The notes below the pieces were generated by a model that had not been told where the DNA came from, ran no database searches, and worked only from the letters and a program-made list of their open reading frames with translations. A DNA stretch of 64,000 bases from Stictocephala bisonia (Eukaryota; Arthropoda; Insecta; Hemiptera; Membracidae): NCBI GenBank assembly GCA_035578905.1, contig JAQJVL010000059.1, positions 62,001 through 126,000 on the forward strand, in the 5' to 3' direction. Shown here in pieces: positions 46,600-57,846 of the stretch (its first letter is position 1; every line of letters starts with the position of its first letter). The position numbers and the translations under genes are program-made.

Positions 46600-47090
46600 T
46601 ATATTGTTCTTGAAACCTGTGTCTCAACTGTAATCGCTTTTTTTAACCGCTGTTGTACGGTTCTTGACCTCAATCGACTGATCGGTGAATACTTCATTAT
46701 ACCTCTTAGGTAGGTATAGGCCTACTCGGAAAAAGCTCCTTCCCAATCAGCCCCTCCAGGATGACAGAAATGGTAGGACCATATCTGGTTACTGCTCTCT
46801 CAAATTATGTGATCCTGTAGTTGAAGCCTGGTCGTGGCTCCATTACTCTAGTGTACTGAGGTGCCCTACAGTTGTTGAGGTCAGCCCGAAGAGGGTCGGT
46901 GTTCATCTTGTCTGGCTGCAGCGGTGCAAATGGATCCAAAGCCTGGATGCAGTAATGACTCCCAGCAGCTCACATCTGGTGTTTTATACACGGTTTTGTC
47001 GCCTTGGGGGAAGAACGTGACAAACAACACTCACTACAATTAACTGCTTAACTTAATTATACTATTGATTCACAGGTCTGCAACCAAAAA
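46600..47090. other. Non-coding stretch with a GC-rich patch
   Basis: Bases 46,720-46,990 are less AT-rich and carry an open frame of 111 codons on the plus strand that matches nothing I know. It may be a remnant of a mobile element. No splice-flanked exon of the host gene was found here. Confidence 0.35.
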
Positions 47091-47091
47091 A

Positions 47092-49561
47092 CTGCATGAA
47101 ATATTTTGCCCGTTTTATATGTATTTTTACGTGCTGAAACCGGGAAAAATGCCAAAAAAATTCCATCACATCATAATTTCTTGCAAATTACAGTTCTTTA
47201 TTATATAAGTAATATATATTAATTTCCTTTACACTTTGGTTTGGTATAGTTGTTTTATGTAGTTAATCTCGTATCTAGTAACGATTTATTCCTTTTAAGC
47301 TATACCAATTTAACAAATACTTAATTTTAATTTAAATACAAAATGGGAGTTGGAGGGGGTGGGGGTTGAAGTAGTGGAGGGATGCATTTTGTATACTTGC
47401 ACTTAAGGCAGCTTAACTCACCACGTACCAACATGTTTGATTGGTTACTAGAGCTACTTGAGGAATCTTATCATTAAGGTTAGCTTGTTATTACACGTTT
47501 GCTAGATTGTTTGTAGTGGTTAAAGAGCAATAGCAACCTTTTTTCATGTACGAGCGTGTTGCTACATGATCAGTTAGTTCCAGTCTGTGCTTGCTGTGTT
47601 GTTGTTGCCCACACTCAGTCTACATTCTTTGTTTAACTGTGACTGTGCTCTTGCTTTTCTAGTGAATCATGGCTCATAGAGGTTGTGTTATATCTCCTGA
47701 TAACTTTTGTTTTATTTGTGGAGAGTATACTATTAAAAGTCAGCAAAGAAATATCAGTGATTTTGTGAAGAAAGTGTATTTTGCTTATTTTAATTTGAAA
47801 GTTGGTGACCAAGACAAGACGTGGGCTCCCCATAAGGTGTGTAGAAGGTGTGAAGAAGATCTCCGTCTGTGGTATAAGGGTAAGAAAACCTCATTTCGTT
47901 TCGGAATCCCAATGATGTGGCGTGAGCAGCAAAATCATACTACTGACTGTTATTTTTGTTCCGTATATGTAAAAGGTTTTAATTCTAAAAACAAAAAGAA
48001 AATAGCATACCCGAACCTAAATTCAGCTATTCGACCAGTGCCTCATAGCCTTGAAGTACCAGTTCCACTTCCACCTCCTAGTTTAAATGATGTTCCTAGT
48101 AGTTCAGAGGACGAAAACCCTATTCTTTCACAAGACGAGTCCAGTTCAGATATTTCTGTAGATGAGGGACCGCAGCCTTTCACGCAGAGCGAGCTGAATG
48201 ACCTAGTTAGAGACCTAGGCCTTTCAAAAGAAGCTGCCGAACTTCTAGGTTCAAGATTAAAAAATAAAAACTTGCTATCGCCTGGAACAACATTTGCTTG
48301 GTTTAGACACCGGGAAAAAGAAGTTACTAAATTTTTTGTTCAAGAGGGTGATCTCGTTTATTGCAGTGATATTTACGGACTTATGAAGTACTTTAACATT
48401 GAATATGATCCATCTCAGTGGCGCCTTTTCATAGACTCGTCTAAAACTAGTCTTAAAGCGGTTTTACTGCATAATGGAAATGAGTTTGGTTCACTAGCTT
48501 TAGGACACTCAGTTCATTTAAAGGAAAGTTATGAAAATTTAGCTGTGGTTCTTGAGAAAATCAAATACAATGAACATGAATGGATGGTCTGTGGAGACTT
48601 TAAAATAATAACAATGCTGTTGGGCCAACAATCTGGATACACAAAATATCCCTGTTTTCTCTGTTTATGGGACAGCCGAGCCAGAGACCTTCACTGGGGA
48701 AAAACTGACTGGCCACTGCGTACATTGGTTCCTGGTGAAAAAAATGTTGTTTACACTACCTTAGTTCCACCTGAAAAGGTTTTGCTCCCACCTCTTCACA
48801 TAAAACTGGGGCTTATGAAGCAGTTTGTTAAGTCACTGCCGAAAGATGGGGACTGCTTCAAGTACTTGTGCTCCAAGTTCCCAAAACTCTCTGAAGCCAA
48901 GTTGAAAGAGGGGGTTTTTACGGGCCCTGACATCAGGAAACTTCTTTCTGATCCTCTTTTCTCCGAAAACATGAATGAAAAGGAAAAAGAAGCATGGAAC
49001 TCTTTCAGGGATGTGGTAAAAAAATTTCTGGGGAACTCCAAAGACCCTCTTTACAAAACGATTGTCAAACGCATGTTGGCTGCTTTTGAAGAGCTCGGAT
49101 GTAATATGAGCTTGAAAGTTCATTTCTTACACTCTCATGTTGAGTACTTTCCTGAAAATTTGGGAGCGTACAGTGAAGAACAAGGGGAACGTTTCCATCA
49201 GGATGTCCGTGACATTGAGAGACGATATCAAGGAAGGTGGAATGTAAACATGCTGGCAGACTACTGCTGGATGCTGAAGCGGGACACAACAAATGAAAAA
49301 AGAAAGCGAGTTCGAAGGAGTATAAATGAAAAGAAAAGAAGATTTCACAAAACATATGAAGAAAACAAGTGAATTTAAAACTGTGAACTCTATAATATTG
49401 ATTTATTCGTTTAAATGATTGTATTAACCAAACTATAGTGTTTTTATTATTTTATTTCCCCACAAATTGCAAAAAAACTATACGTGCTAGAGGAAAATGG
49501 TTGTTATTTTTAGATTTAGCACACAAAAAAACATAGTATTTAGAAAAAATATCTCATGCAG
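47092..49561 (+). mobile_element. TIR-bounded DNA element carrying one intact gene (2.47 kb)
   Basis: The left end (47092-47150) starts CTGCATGAAATATTTT and goes on TTATATGTATTTTTACGTGC and TGAAAC...AAAAAT. The right end (49506-49561), inverted, starts CTGCATGAGATATTTT and goes on TACTATGTTTTTTTGTGTGC and TAAAT...AAAAAT. They align over ~57 bp at about 70%. The single 567-codon gene lies between, with ~520 bp of promoter side and ~135 bp after the stop. No exact target-site duplication could be set; both flanks are A-rich (CCAAAAAA and CTGACAAAAAA). The family of the element is not known to me. Confidence 0.5.
47669..49372 (+). CDS. Intact 567-aa protein of an uncharacterised arthropod family, putative transposase
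   Basis: A single-exon gene without breaks. Residues 14-61 carry a CxxC...CxxC zinc-finger pattern (C14, C17, C58, C61), and H90...C94xxC97 may be a second one. Residues 130-175 are a low-complexity Pro/Ser/Asp/Glu linker. From about 250 an RNase H-like pattern appears: FIDSSKTSLKAVLL (D256), VCGDFKI (D310), then YPCFLCLWDSRARDLHW (C329, C332, H342), LPPLHIKLGLMKQFV and HFLHSH, and YSEEQGERFHQDV (E503-E507). D256, D310 and one of these Glu could be a DDE triad with a zinc-binding insertion; this is inference. The C-terminus is strongly basic (about 538-567). I recall similar proteins, annotated as uncharacterised, in many arthropods and cnidarians. ATG at 47669 is chosen because the zinc finger follows at once. 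Inverted repeats at 47,092 and 49,561 frame it. Confidence 0.85.
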   Translation: MAHRGCVISPDNFCFICGEYTIKSQQRNISDFVKKVYFAYFNLKVGDQDKTWAPHKVCRRCEEDLRLWYKGKKTSFRFGIPMMWREQQNHTTDCYFCSVYVKGFNSKNKKKIAYPNLNSAIRPVPHSLEVPVPLPPPSLNDVPSSSEDENPILSQDESSSDISVDEGPQPFTQSELNDLVRDLGLSKEAAELLGSRLKNKNLLSPGTTFAWFRHREKEVTKFFVQEGDLVYCSDIYGLMKYFNIEYDPSQWRLFIDSSKTSLKAVLLHNGNEFGSLALGHSVHLKESYENLAVVLEKIKYNEHEWMVCGDFKIITMLLGQQSGYTKYPCFLCLWDSRARDLHWGKTDWPLRTLVPGEKNVVYTTLVPPEKVLLPPLHIKLGLMKQFVKSLPKDGDCFKYLCSKFPKLSEAKLKEGVFTGPDIRKLLSDPLFSENMNEKEKEAWNSFRDVVKKFLGNSKDPLYKTIVKRMLAAFEELGCNMSLKVHFLHSHVEYFPENLGAYSEEQGERFHQDVRDIERRYQGRWNVNMLADYCWMLKRDTTNEKRKRVRRSINEKKRRFHKTYEENK

Positions 49562-49602
49562 CTGACAAAAAATTTTATTTGTTCTTTGTCGCTTGCGGCG
49601 TA

Positions 49603-50487
49603 ATCTTCCTTTCACTAGGATAGGTCATATCTTCCTTTCACTAGGATAGGTCATATCTTCGTTTCACTAGGATAGGTCATATCTTCCTTTTACTAGGATA
49701 GGTCATCTCTTCCTTTCACTAGGATATGTCATATCTTCGTTTCACTAGGATAGGTCATATCTTCCTTTTACTAGGATAGGTCATCCCTTCCTTTCACTAG
49801 GATAGGTTAATCTTCCTTTTACTAGGATAGGTCATATCTTCCTTTCACTAGGATAGGTCTTATCTTCCTTTCACTAGGATAGGTCTTATCTTCCTTTTAC
49901 TAGGATAGGTCATATCTTCCTTTCACAAGGATAGGTCATATCTTACTTTCACTAGGATTGGTTATATCTTCCTTTTACTAGGATAGGTCATATCTTCCTT
50001 TCACTAGGATAGGTCATATCCTCCTTTTACTAGGATAGGTCATCTCTTCCTTTCACTAGGATAGGTTATATCTTCCTTTTACTAGGATAGGTCATATCTT
50101 CCTTTCACTAGGATAGGTCTTATCTTCCTTTCACTAGGATAGGTCATATCTTCCTTTCACTAGGATAGGTCATATCTTCCTTTCACTAGGATAGGTCATA
50201 TCTTCCTTTCACTAGGATTGGTTATATCTTCCTTTACCTAGGATAGGTCATACCTTCCTTTCACTAGGATAGGTCATATCTTCATTTTACTAGGATAGGT
50301 CTTATCTTCCTTTCACTAGGATAGGTCATATCTTCCTTTTACTAGGATAGGTCATATCTTCCTTTCACTAGGATAGATCATATCTTCCTTTAACTAGGAT
50401 AGGTCTTATCTTCCTTTCACTAGGATAGGTCATATCTTCCTTTCACTAGGATAGGTCATATCTTCCTTTCTCTAGGATAGGTCAGAG
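49603..50487. repeat. Minisatellite, 26-bp unit, about 34 copies
   Basis: The unit is ATCTTCCTTTCACTAGGATA plus GGTCAT. The main variants are TTTCACT/TTTTACT and GGTCAT/GGTCTT/GGTTAT, which alternate in patterns suggesting duplication of several units at once. It starts 42 bp after the right inverted repeat of the 2.47-kb element. Confidence 0.9.
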
Positions 50488-50489
50488 TA

Positions 50490-51234
50490 GGCTCACTAAT
50501 ATTAAGTTTACATATTCTGTTCCTGTCATATAACTACTTCAAATATCACAAATAATGCTAATTTTATTTAACTATAATATTGCTTTAGTTATTTTATCTA
50601 AAAAATAAAGATTTAAGTTGTTTATCGTTAGGCACATCTTCTTTTAGATCCTCAGAGGATTTGTTGTGGAATGTATCCAGCCAACTTACACTGCCTACAG
50701 TAACTATAGTGGCTCAAAACTGTTTAATTCATTCCTGGACACTCTAAGAACATAAACTGTCATGTCAAAGTTTGAAAGGGGAACACCAAATCTGCCGCTC
50801 CAAGCATGTTTACTAAAGTGTCAATTATTTGTTTTAAATTTGTGACGTTTTCCTCCGATAAATTCTTTGAATCGTTTATATTTTTAATTTTTCGTTAAAA
50901 TATCCTCTCTTTACTTTTTGTTGTTTTTAATCTTGGTATGTTATTATGTATACGTTCTGAACATCTGCAATGAAAGTATTTATTAATTGACGCAATTGTT
51001 GGAGTGTACTGTGTTGAAATAAAGCGTTTTTGATTTACTTTTAACTACAGACAATTTGAAAACAGAGAATTAATTCTACTACTAACATTATAAAATAATT
51101 AATTTGACTATAAAATCGGCAGTTCTTATTTTTTTGATAAGCAGCTGTTGTTTTAAGTCAGACTTAAAACAATAGTCACAGTCGACATCAAATAATACAT
51201 GGAACAGTTAATTAAAGGAGTTATACTAAATTAC
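50490..51234. other. Intron sequence without recognised features
   Basis: AT-rich, stops in all frames, no repeat or exon recognised between the minisatellite and exon 4. Confidence 0.5.
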
Positions 51235-51356
51235 CTGTCTGCAGGTAGTTGTTGGAGATCGGCTGGGGAAAGTCGGAGACGAAGAGGGCCAGAGAACTAG
51301 GGGATAGAGGCGGAGTCCTTGAGAAATGCTCTTTAACCCATATCCCCTCCGTTGTA
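51235..51356 (-). CDS. Aminopeptidase homologue, exon 4 (end of N-terminal domain)
   Basis: The 122-bp exon lies between TTGTCACAG and CAGACAG|GTAATT. It reads TEGIWVKEHFSRTPPLSPSS, LALFVSDFPQPIS and NNYLQT. This corresponds to the F..(T/S).PMSTYLLAFVVSDF block of M1 peptidases; the second half of the motif (LALFVSDF) is well kept. The first base completes GT+T (Val) from exon 3 and the last base opens the GAC codon finished by exon 5, so both junctions fit. Confidence 0.85.
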
Positions 51357-51560
51357 CTGTGACAAACATTACAACAAAAACAGAAATATATGGATACCAA
51401 ACATTTTGTACTGATTATTTTTCACTTATCACATGTTATTTTTGAATTGTTATAATTGCTAGGATAGCACTAGTCTTCTGGAATTGTCACTTTACATACA
51501 TATAAACTGTTCTAAGAGTTATGGAAGTCTTCTATATGCGTAAATATATATATATATATA

Positions 51561-53259
51561 TACAGAGTGAGTTTTATGTCCTGGCACACCTGGATATAAT
51601 TTAAACGGACCGAGGTATCTATGTGAAACCTTGACCCTACCTATTATAACATATTTTCTTAATTTTTCAAGTTGTTGAACATTTTGCCCCCCTTTTCTAA
51701 AGGGGGGTAAAGGGGGACAACTAAAACTTTTCAAATACAAACCCCTATCATGTGACCCCCATTTTAAAGGGAATAAAAAAAGAAATCCAATAATGCAAAC
51801 TAGAGGTCTATACGTTTATTTTAACAGATTTTATGACAAATTTATAATAATAAAATCAGTAACTGTCTTGTCCTGTTTTATGTCCTGGCACATCTGGATA
51901 TAATTTAAACGGCCCAAGATATCTATGTGAAATCTTGACCCTACCTATTATAACATATTTTCTTAATTTTTCAAGTTGTTGACAATTTTGCCCCCCTTTT
52001 CTAAAGGGGGGTAAAGGGGGGCAACTAAACATTTTCAAATACAAACCCCTATCATGTGACCCCTCATTTTAAAGGGAATAAAAAAAGAAATCCAATAATG
52101 CAAACTAGAGGTCTATACGTTTATTTTAACAGATTTTATGACAAATTTATAATAATAAAATCAGTAACTGTCTTGTCCTGTTTATCGTAAGATGAGTCAA
52201 CATGCTTTGGAATTTCCCTTGTTCTTATCTTACCGGTTGCAACAATCTACTGTTGACTTTCTCTTTACTACTCACTTGCATTTCATCAGCTGATTGGTTA
52301 AGTTGCTATAAACAACATCAGTTTAAGGTTATTTTTCTGACAAATAGTGTTACTGATTTTATTATTATAAATTTGTCATAAAATCTGTTAAAATAAACGT
52401 ATAGACCTCTAGTTTGCATTATTGGATTTCTTTTTTATTCCCTTTGAAATGAGGGGGTCACATGATAGGGGTTTGTATTTGAAAATGTTTAGTTGCCCCC
52501 CTTTACCCCCTTTAGAAAAGGAGGGCAAAATTTTCAACAACTTGAAAAATTAAGAAAATATGTTATAATAGGTAGGGTCAAGATTTCACATAGATATTAC
52601 GGGCCGTTTAAATTATATCCAGGTGTGCCAGGACATAAAACAGGACAAGACAGTTACTGATTTTATTATTATAAATTTGTCATAAAATCTGTTAAAATAA
52701 ACCTATAGACCTCTAGTTTGCATTATTGGATTTCTTTTTTATTCCCTTTAAAATGAGGGGTCACATGATAGGGGTTTGTATTTGAAAATGTTTAGTTGCC
52801 CCCCTTTATCCCCCTTTAGAAAAGGCGGGCAAAATTTTCAACAACTTGAAAAATTAAGAAAATATGTTATAATAGGTAGTGTCAAGGTTTCACATAGATA
52901 TCTTGGGCCGTTTAAATTATATCCAGGTGTGCCAGGACATAAAACAGAACAAGACAGTTACTGATTTTATTATTATAAATTTGTCATAAAATCTGTTAAA
53001 ATAAACGTATTGACCTCTAGTTTGCATTATTGGATTTCGTTTTTTATTCCCTTTAAAATGAGGGGTCACATGATAGGGGTTTGTATTTGAAAATGTTTAG
53101 TTGTCCCCCTTTACCCCCTTTAGAAAAGGGGGGCAAAATTGTCAACAACTTGAAAAATTAAGAAAATATGTTATAATAGGTAGGGTCAAGGTTTCACATA
53201 GATATCTTGGGCCGTTTAAATTATATCCAGGTGTGCCAGGACAAAAAACTCACTCTGTA
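51561..53259. mobile_element. Palindromic element of five ~310-bp units around a unique core
   Basis: Outer ends are inverted copies: TACAGAGTGAGTTTTATGTC (51561) and its complement ending ACTCACTCTGTA (53259), next to TA. Inside are two units in one orientation (about 51,575-51,875 and 51,876-52,185), a ~160-bp unique core (52,186-52,345), and three units in the other orientation (52,346-52,645, 52,646-52,955, 52,956-53,245). Units differ by few bases. Each keeps an open frame of about 60 codons (FRKGGQN, QQLEKLRKYVIIG, SHRYLGPFKLYP), minus on the left and plus on the right; identity between units alone may explain this. Each unit also has a CCCCCTTT.../AAAGGGGG hairpin. No transposase is present. 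Confidence 0.75.
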
Positions 53260-53360
53260 TATTTTGATACAATGTGGAAATCTAATTATTGATCACAACT
53301 ATGTGATTTATGAACTTCAGCTGTGCAATGGCACACCCTCCCACCCTCATACGTAGGGCC

Positions 53361-53476
53361 AGCATGTTTTGACCATCTCCCAAAATGGCATTTGTGCCAA
53401 GACGTTGGGAAGTAGACAGGCCAAGATAGCCCTATAGCAGCCATGCACCCTTACCCTCAGCAGGCCAAAACATGCT
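53361..53476. repeat. Inverted repeat with 15-bp arms
   Basis: CAGCATGTTTTGACC near 53,361 pairs with GGCCAAAACATGCTG near 53,462 with one mismatch. The region between is GC-richer than its surroundings and not coding. Confidence 0.45.
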
Positions 53477-53519
53477 GTTCTATTTCAACTGTACGGTTCG
53501 TGTTTATCATTGTTATGAG

Positions 53520-54790
53520 TTATAGTGAACACTGAATGATTATTAAAGGTCCAATCCAGTGGACCATCCGTTGATATTATGACATTTTAAATTTAAAGTA
53601 GTCATGAATGATGCTTATTCCGTCCGTAGTCCTTGAGGCAGGAATTGGACAGGTCATTAGGGTTTATTTCGTTCTGATAGAACAAAGAATAACTAGTTTA
53701 AAGTAATGAGAAAACAAACCTAAAAATCTAGTCCTAAGGTTCTGGTTTTGTTGCAAATTATAAAACTACCCACATCATAGAAACTGCGTTGGATCAGAAA
53801 CGTTTTTACTTCAGTTTTGAATTTTGGGATCTTTACAATGTTTTGAAGTGGTTTTGGCAATGCCTGAAATAATTTAAGACCTGCATAATAATGTTAATGT
53901 TCAAAGAGTTTTAAACGGTGTTGTTTAGCATGAATTCTTTTATTCACATGTTTAACTGTAAAAGACATTATAAAAAAGACCAATTTTTTACCAAAACTAT
54001 CTACTATCTTATGGTCCACTAAAACAGATGACACTTCAGCTACGAAATGACACTTCAGTGTTGCAATTCGATCATTATTACGGACCGAATCGTTGAAATA
54101 GAAACCCGTGTTTTTTGGTGGTTTTCGATCAGCGAAACACCCTCTTAATCTGTGATATGACCTTGAAACAAATATGTTTCAGGTAGATACAATTATAAAC
54201 ATTTGACAGTTAAACATAATATTTAGGTTTAACATATTGTTAATTTCCTATAAATATACCAGGTAAATGGTTTTTATTGAAGTAGCTTCACAAATAATCA
54301 CAGCACGCCTTTACGGACGAGGATGTTGAACAGACGATGGTCGTGAATAGAGGAAACAAAACATTCAAACTCAGAATCAAGTACGTAAATTGAGTAAATG
54401 CAATAAATTTTTCAAACCACATTTGAAAAACAAAACAATTGAACAAGGGACTAACAAATTAATTAGTCGCTTTTTCGTCGAACAATGTAAAATAAAAAAC
54501 TTGTTTTTTTTCCTTTTGCTGTTCTCTTTTTACAGTTTTTAAATAAAATATGTATAACACTTTTTATCTTGTGGTAAAAATCTAAGACAGTAACTGTAAG
54601 AGCAACAATAACAATAATTCTATAATAGATTTTGTTTTCAAATAAATAAAAATATGTTTGGTATTTTAACTTTATATTCAATGAAAGATCTTTGTATAGG
54701 CTAGGCATTTAAACATGAATTCATTGTAGCCTGAACTTATGTTTGCACAGGAAGCACCCAACCGTGTATACCAAGCTGCACAGGTTCCGT
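53520..54790. other. Intron sequence without recognised features
   Basis: No exon, RNA gene or repeat was recognised. Frames are short. Confidence 0.45.
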
Positions 54791-54798
54791 TTCAACTA

Positions 54799-54890
54799 CA
54801 GTCAGCTCCCGTTTACCCGTGGGGTTGAGTGGCGCAGCTGCTGCGGATAACGAGAATCGCGGATTATGCCGTTAACTGATAAAAGCTCAA
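54799..54890 (+). mobile_element. Possible pogo/Tigger-like transposon end
   Basis: TA-CAGTCAGCTCCCGTTTACC, then GCTGCGGATAACGAGAATCG and CGGATTATGC, is the type of end (CAGTC..CTCCCG..., repeated GCGGAT) seen in pogo/Tigger elements inserted at TA. The opposite end was not found. Confidence 0.3.
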
Positions 54891-54938
54891 ATAAATAGTA
54901 TTGTACTGTATTAAGTTTCACATTAGGATTTAATTAAC

Positions 54939-55061
54939 AATTAAGGTTAGATTCCGTTATATGCCCCCAAATAGAAACTATATTTTATACAGCTGTAATC
55001 ATCTAACCTAACCTAAGCTGAATTGTATTTGGTGGGAATATAGCGGTATCTAACCTCAATT
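54939..55061. repeat. Stem-loop inverted repeat, ~35-bp arms
   Basis: AATTAAGGTTAGATTCCGTT (54939) with ATATGCCCCCAAATA pairs with 55026-55061 (inverse AATTGAGGTTAGATACCGCT and ATATTCCCACCAAATA) at about 85%. The loop is ~52 bp and contains CTAACCTAACCTAAG. Probably a small MITE or an end-to-end remnant. Confidence 0.55.
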
Positions 55062-55318
55062 TACAATATGTATTGCTTTATTGTTAAATTGTTTTATAAT
55101 GTCTCTCACTGTCGACTCGCCGATACCGTACTCAACGCATCAGTTTACGGAAAGCGCCATTTTAAATTTTATTTATGAGTTTTAATTTATCACCACAACC
55201 TTGTTTCTTTTGATTGACATTTTAAAAATGGTAGTGTCGCACAAATCACAACACTGTACCACAACACTTTACAATACACAAGTAAACGAGTAATACACTT
55301 GCAATCTAAAGTACTTAC

Positions 55319-55474
55319 ACATTAGTAGTGTCAGTGACAGGCATTGAAGACAATATGTGAAACTCCGATTTGTGGGCCACACTGAGCTCTATCCAAGCCT
55401 TGAGACTGGTCGGACCGAAGCAAGGAAAGACGTAGTATGGCGTGTTGGGTTTAAGGTTGAGAGCCACAAACCAC
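55319..55474 (-). CDS. Aminopeptidase homologue, exon 3 (FPCFDEP-equivalent region)
   Basis: The 156-bp exon lies between ATGTTCAG and AATGT|GTAAGT. It reads (R)WFVALNLKPNTPYYVFPCFG, PTSLKAWIELSVAH and EFHILSSMPVTDTTNV. The motif (ARKAFPCFDEP.lKA.F.i.i......LSNMPV) of M1 N-terminal domains is recognisable; DEP is changed to GPT, and SNMP to SSMP. The first base completes AG+G (Arg) from exon 2 and the last two bases combine with exon 4. Confidence 0.88.
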
Positions 55475-55654
55475 CTGAACATACAAACAGAACTGTAAGT
55501 GTAAACCTACAATCTTAGGCTACGACCACACGTGCATTTTTTTTTCAGATTTGCAGTATAAAAACACGCCGTAATAAGTGGCAGCCTCAAATCTAATGGG
55601 GTATGCCAAATGCAGCTTGTTTTCCAGCCGCTGGGGTTTTTAGTGGGCGCGTCT

Positions 55655-56285
55655 TTAAGGTGGTTAGGCTGGCATTAGGGACAACTGAATTCCGCTCGCA
55701 GCGCTGCTGTACGTCTGACCGCGAGACACAGACACTCGACCCCTCTCCCTCCCCGACTATATACAGTAATTGCAGGAAGTCGTTGAAGCGCGATCCTGCG
55801 GGTGCGGGTGCTGTTTCTCGCTGTACGTGTGCGTAGCGATTTGATTGTAATATAACATGCGGGTAAAAGTACAACCAACAGTTGAGTATATAAAGTCAAT
55901 CAATTTTGTAGATTGTGTGACATTAAAAAGCATAAGATGCCAAACACGACATTGTATTTCTCGTCGTAATAAAATGTAAAGAAACATATAATATTAATTA
56001 TTTAAAATCAAATTTTCTTATTTGCAGTGAAATTTCGTAATTTAAAATAACTTATGAGAAAGACCAGTCCTATGAGGATCTGTTTTTAAAATTTGGGAAT
56101 AACGAGGAAAATAGTTTCTTAATTCTGCATATACCAAGAAAGCTCAAATTGGCATCTTTGAAGTGATGTAATTTTAACTATAAATATAATTTTAATTAAA
56201 GAACTACTTGGGAGGCGTTTAATAGCTTATATTCATAAAAATCGAAAAAATAGAACAGTTTTTTGACCAAACAGCCTTGAGGTTT
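55655..56285 (+). repeat. SINE-like repeat body, copy 2 (inverted relative to copy 1)
   Basis: Inverted with respect to 44,540-45,170: the shared blocks TTAGGGACAA(C/T)TGAA, GTCTGACCGCG, GACACTCGA(C/T)CC, GTTATATTACAATC (inverse), CGACATTGTATTTC and TTTTTGACCAAAC(A/G)GCC appear in reverse order. The tRNA-like head seen in copy 1 is absent; similarity stops near 55,655. Confidence 0.65.
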
Positions 56286-56678
56286 CCCGCCAGAAAATAG
56301 GCGCTGGTCTATCTCTATGGCTTGTTTCCCGCTCATCCCCCATCCCCTGGCTACACGAGCGGGAAATGTCGTAGCGTTCACGAGGTTATTGAAGTCCATG
56401 CTTTACACAATGATTACTGTTCTATTGCTGCAACTAAAAAATTTGGTTGTTGTTTGAAATACGGATCACCTAGATAGTGAGCGTACAATTTTGTAAGAGG
56501 AAATACTCCTAGTTGGATGAGTCCAATACATTTTCTTGTGAAGACGACGGTGAACAACCATCAACGCATATAAAGCATTCACTGTATTTTCGTTGATATC
56601 TATTTTAAATTTATTCATGTTAGATATTTAGTACGTTCTCGTAACACAACCAAACTGTGAGTACTCCGATTTTCTACG

Positions 56679-56843
56679 CGTGGCGTGTGGCCGGCTGTCG
56701 TGGCGTGTGGCCGGGTGTCATGGCGTGTGGCCGGCTGTCGTGGCGTGTAGCCGGTTGTCGTGGCGTCTGGCCGGCTGTCGTGGCGTGTAGCCGGCTGTCG
56801 TGGCGTGTGACCGGCTGTCGTGGCGTGTGGCCGGGTGTCATGG
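56679..56843. repeat. Minisatellite, 20-bp unit, about 8 copies
   Basis: The unit is TGGCGTGTGGCCGGCTGTCG with variants GTAGCC, GTGACC and GGGTGTCA. Open frames on both strands through it are by-products. Confidence 0.85.
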
Positions 56844-57452
56844 TATGATTTCAAGCAGCGGGAATTTAAGCTTATTTACCACGTGAAAAAACGAGTGTGT
56901 GGCCGTAGCCTTACAGTTATATTTGTTCACTCTGGTTTACAAATATGGTATGAACTGTTTCATATTTATCTCATGGGTACTCTAAAGATGATAGGGAGAC
57001 ATGCTTATTGATAAATTTAGATTTATCTTCTTGAAAATTCCTTTTGAGATTTTTGAATACGAGTTGTTGAATCATATGATCTACATTGAAATCTCAATTC
57101 ATGGTCAACATACCTGTTGTGTGCATGATTTCAACAATATATTTTTAGCATGCTGAAAAAACTAATTTGATCAATCAGCCAACATGAAAATTGCATCATG
57201 AGACCAAAAGTTGGCTTAATGTATATAAAAACTTGACATTTCTGTGACAAGAGATTTTAGGAATGTAGGATATTAATATGGTGTTAAACTACTTTTTAGT
57301 TGTGAGAGATTCTGGTTAAATCCAGGTACCAAATAAGTATTCATCAAAGGCGCACCGAAGTCAATGGTCACAATGTTATGAGGCCAAACTTGAACGTGCC
57401 TAGTATCTGATCTACAAACAAATTCTCACATGAAAATACATGTGTACTTTAC

Positions 57453-57632
57453 CTCTTCTCCCCCGAGGTCTGGTCAATGTAGCTACCCTGGAAGAATGGT
57501 TGGGAAGGATCCTCAGACAAAGAGCCATCGAACTGGAGATCCAGTTGGTAAGTGGTGTCACGCTGCAGTCCACTGGACAGGTGGACGATGTAACTCTGGT
57601 TACGACGCTCTATCTTAGTCACAGAAAGGCTT
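57453..57632 (-). CDS. Aminopeptidase homologue, exon 2 (N-terminal beta domain)
   Basis: The 180-bp exon lies between TGTTTACAG and GAAGAG|GTAAAG. It reads SLSVTKIERRNQSYIVHLSS, GLQRDTTYQLDLQFDGSL and PFFQGSYIDQTSGEKR. The series L..G..Y.L.(I/L).F.G.L...(GFY)RS(S)Y is the typical end of the first beta-sheet of M1 peptidases; here GFYRSSY is replaced by PFFQGSY. It hands two bases (AG) to exon 3. It needs two bases from the exon before it, which exon 1 does not supply. Confidence 0.85.
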
Positions 57633-57846
57633 CTGTAAACAGCAATGGAATGGACATTGTTGCAAAACCTTACAACATATCGTTTCAAAAAGCTTTTATC
57701 ATCATAAAGTGTGAAAAGGGTTGTCCTGTAAATGTCATGACAAACACCAATGATTACACACCTAAGCCATTGTTAAAAAGTCAGATTACCTGTTATCTAA
57801 TTGTATTACCTTTGCGCGGCCGCCGCTAGGTCGAGCTTGTTGCGCG

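Noticed and set aside
46685..47020. 111-codon plus-strand frame
   Set aside because: No recognisable motif, no splice context and not part of the adjacent Polinton relic; kept only as a GC-rich patch.
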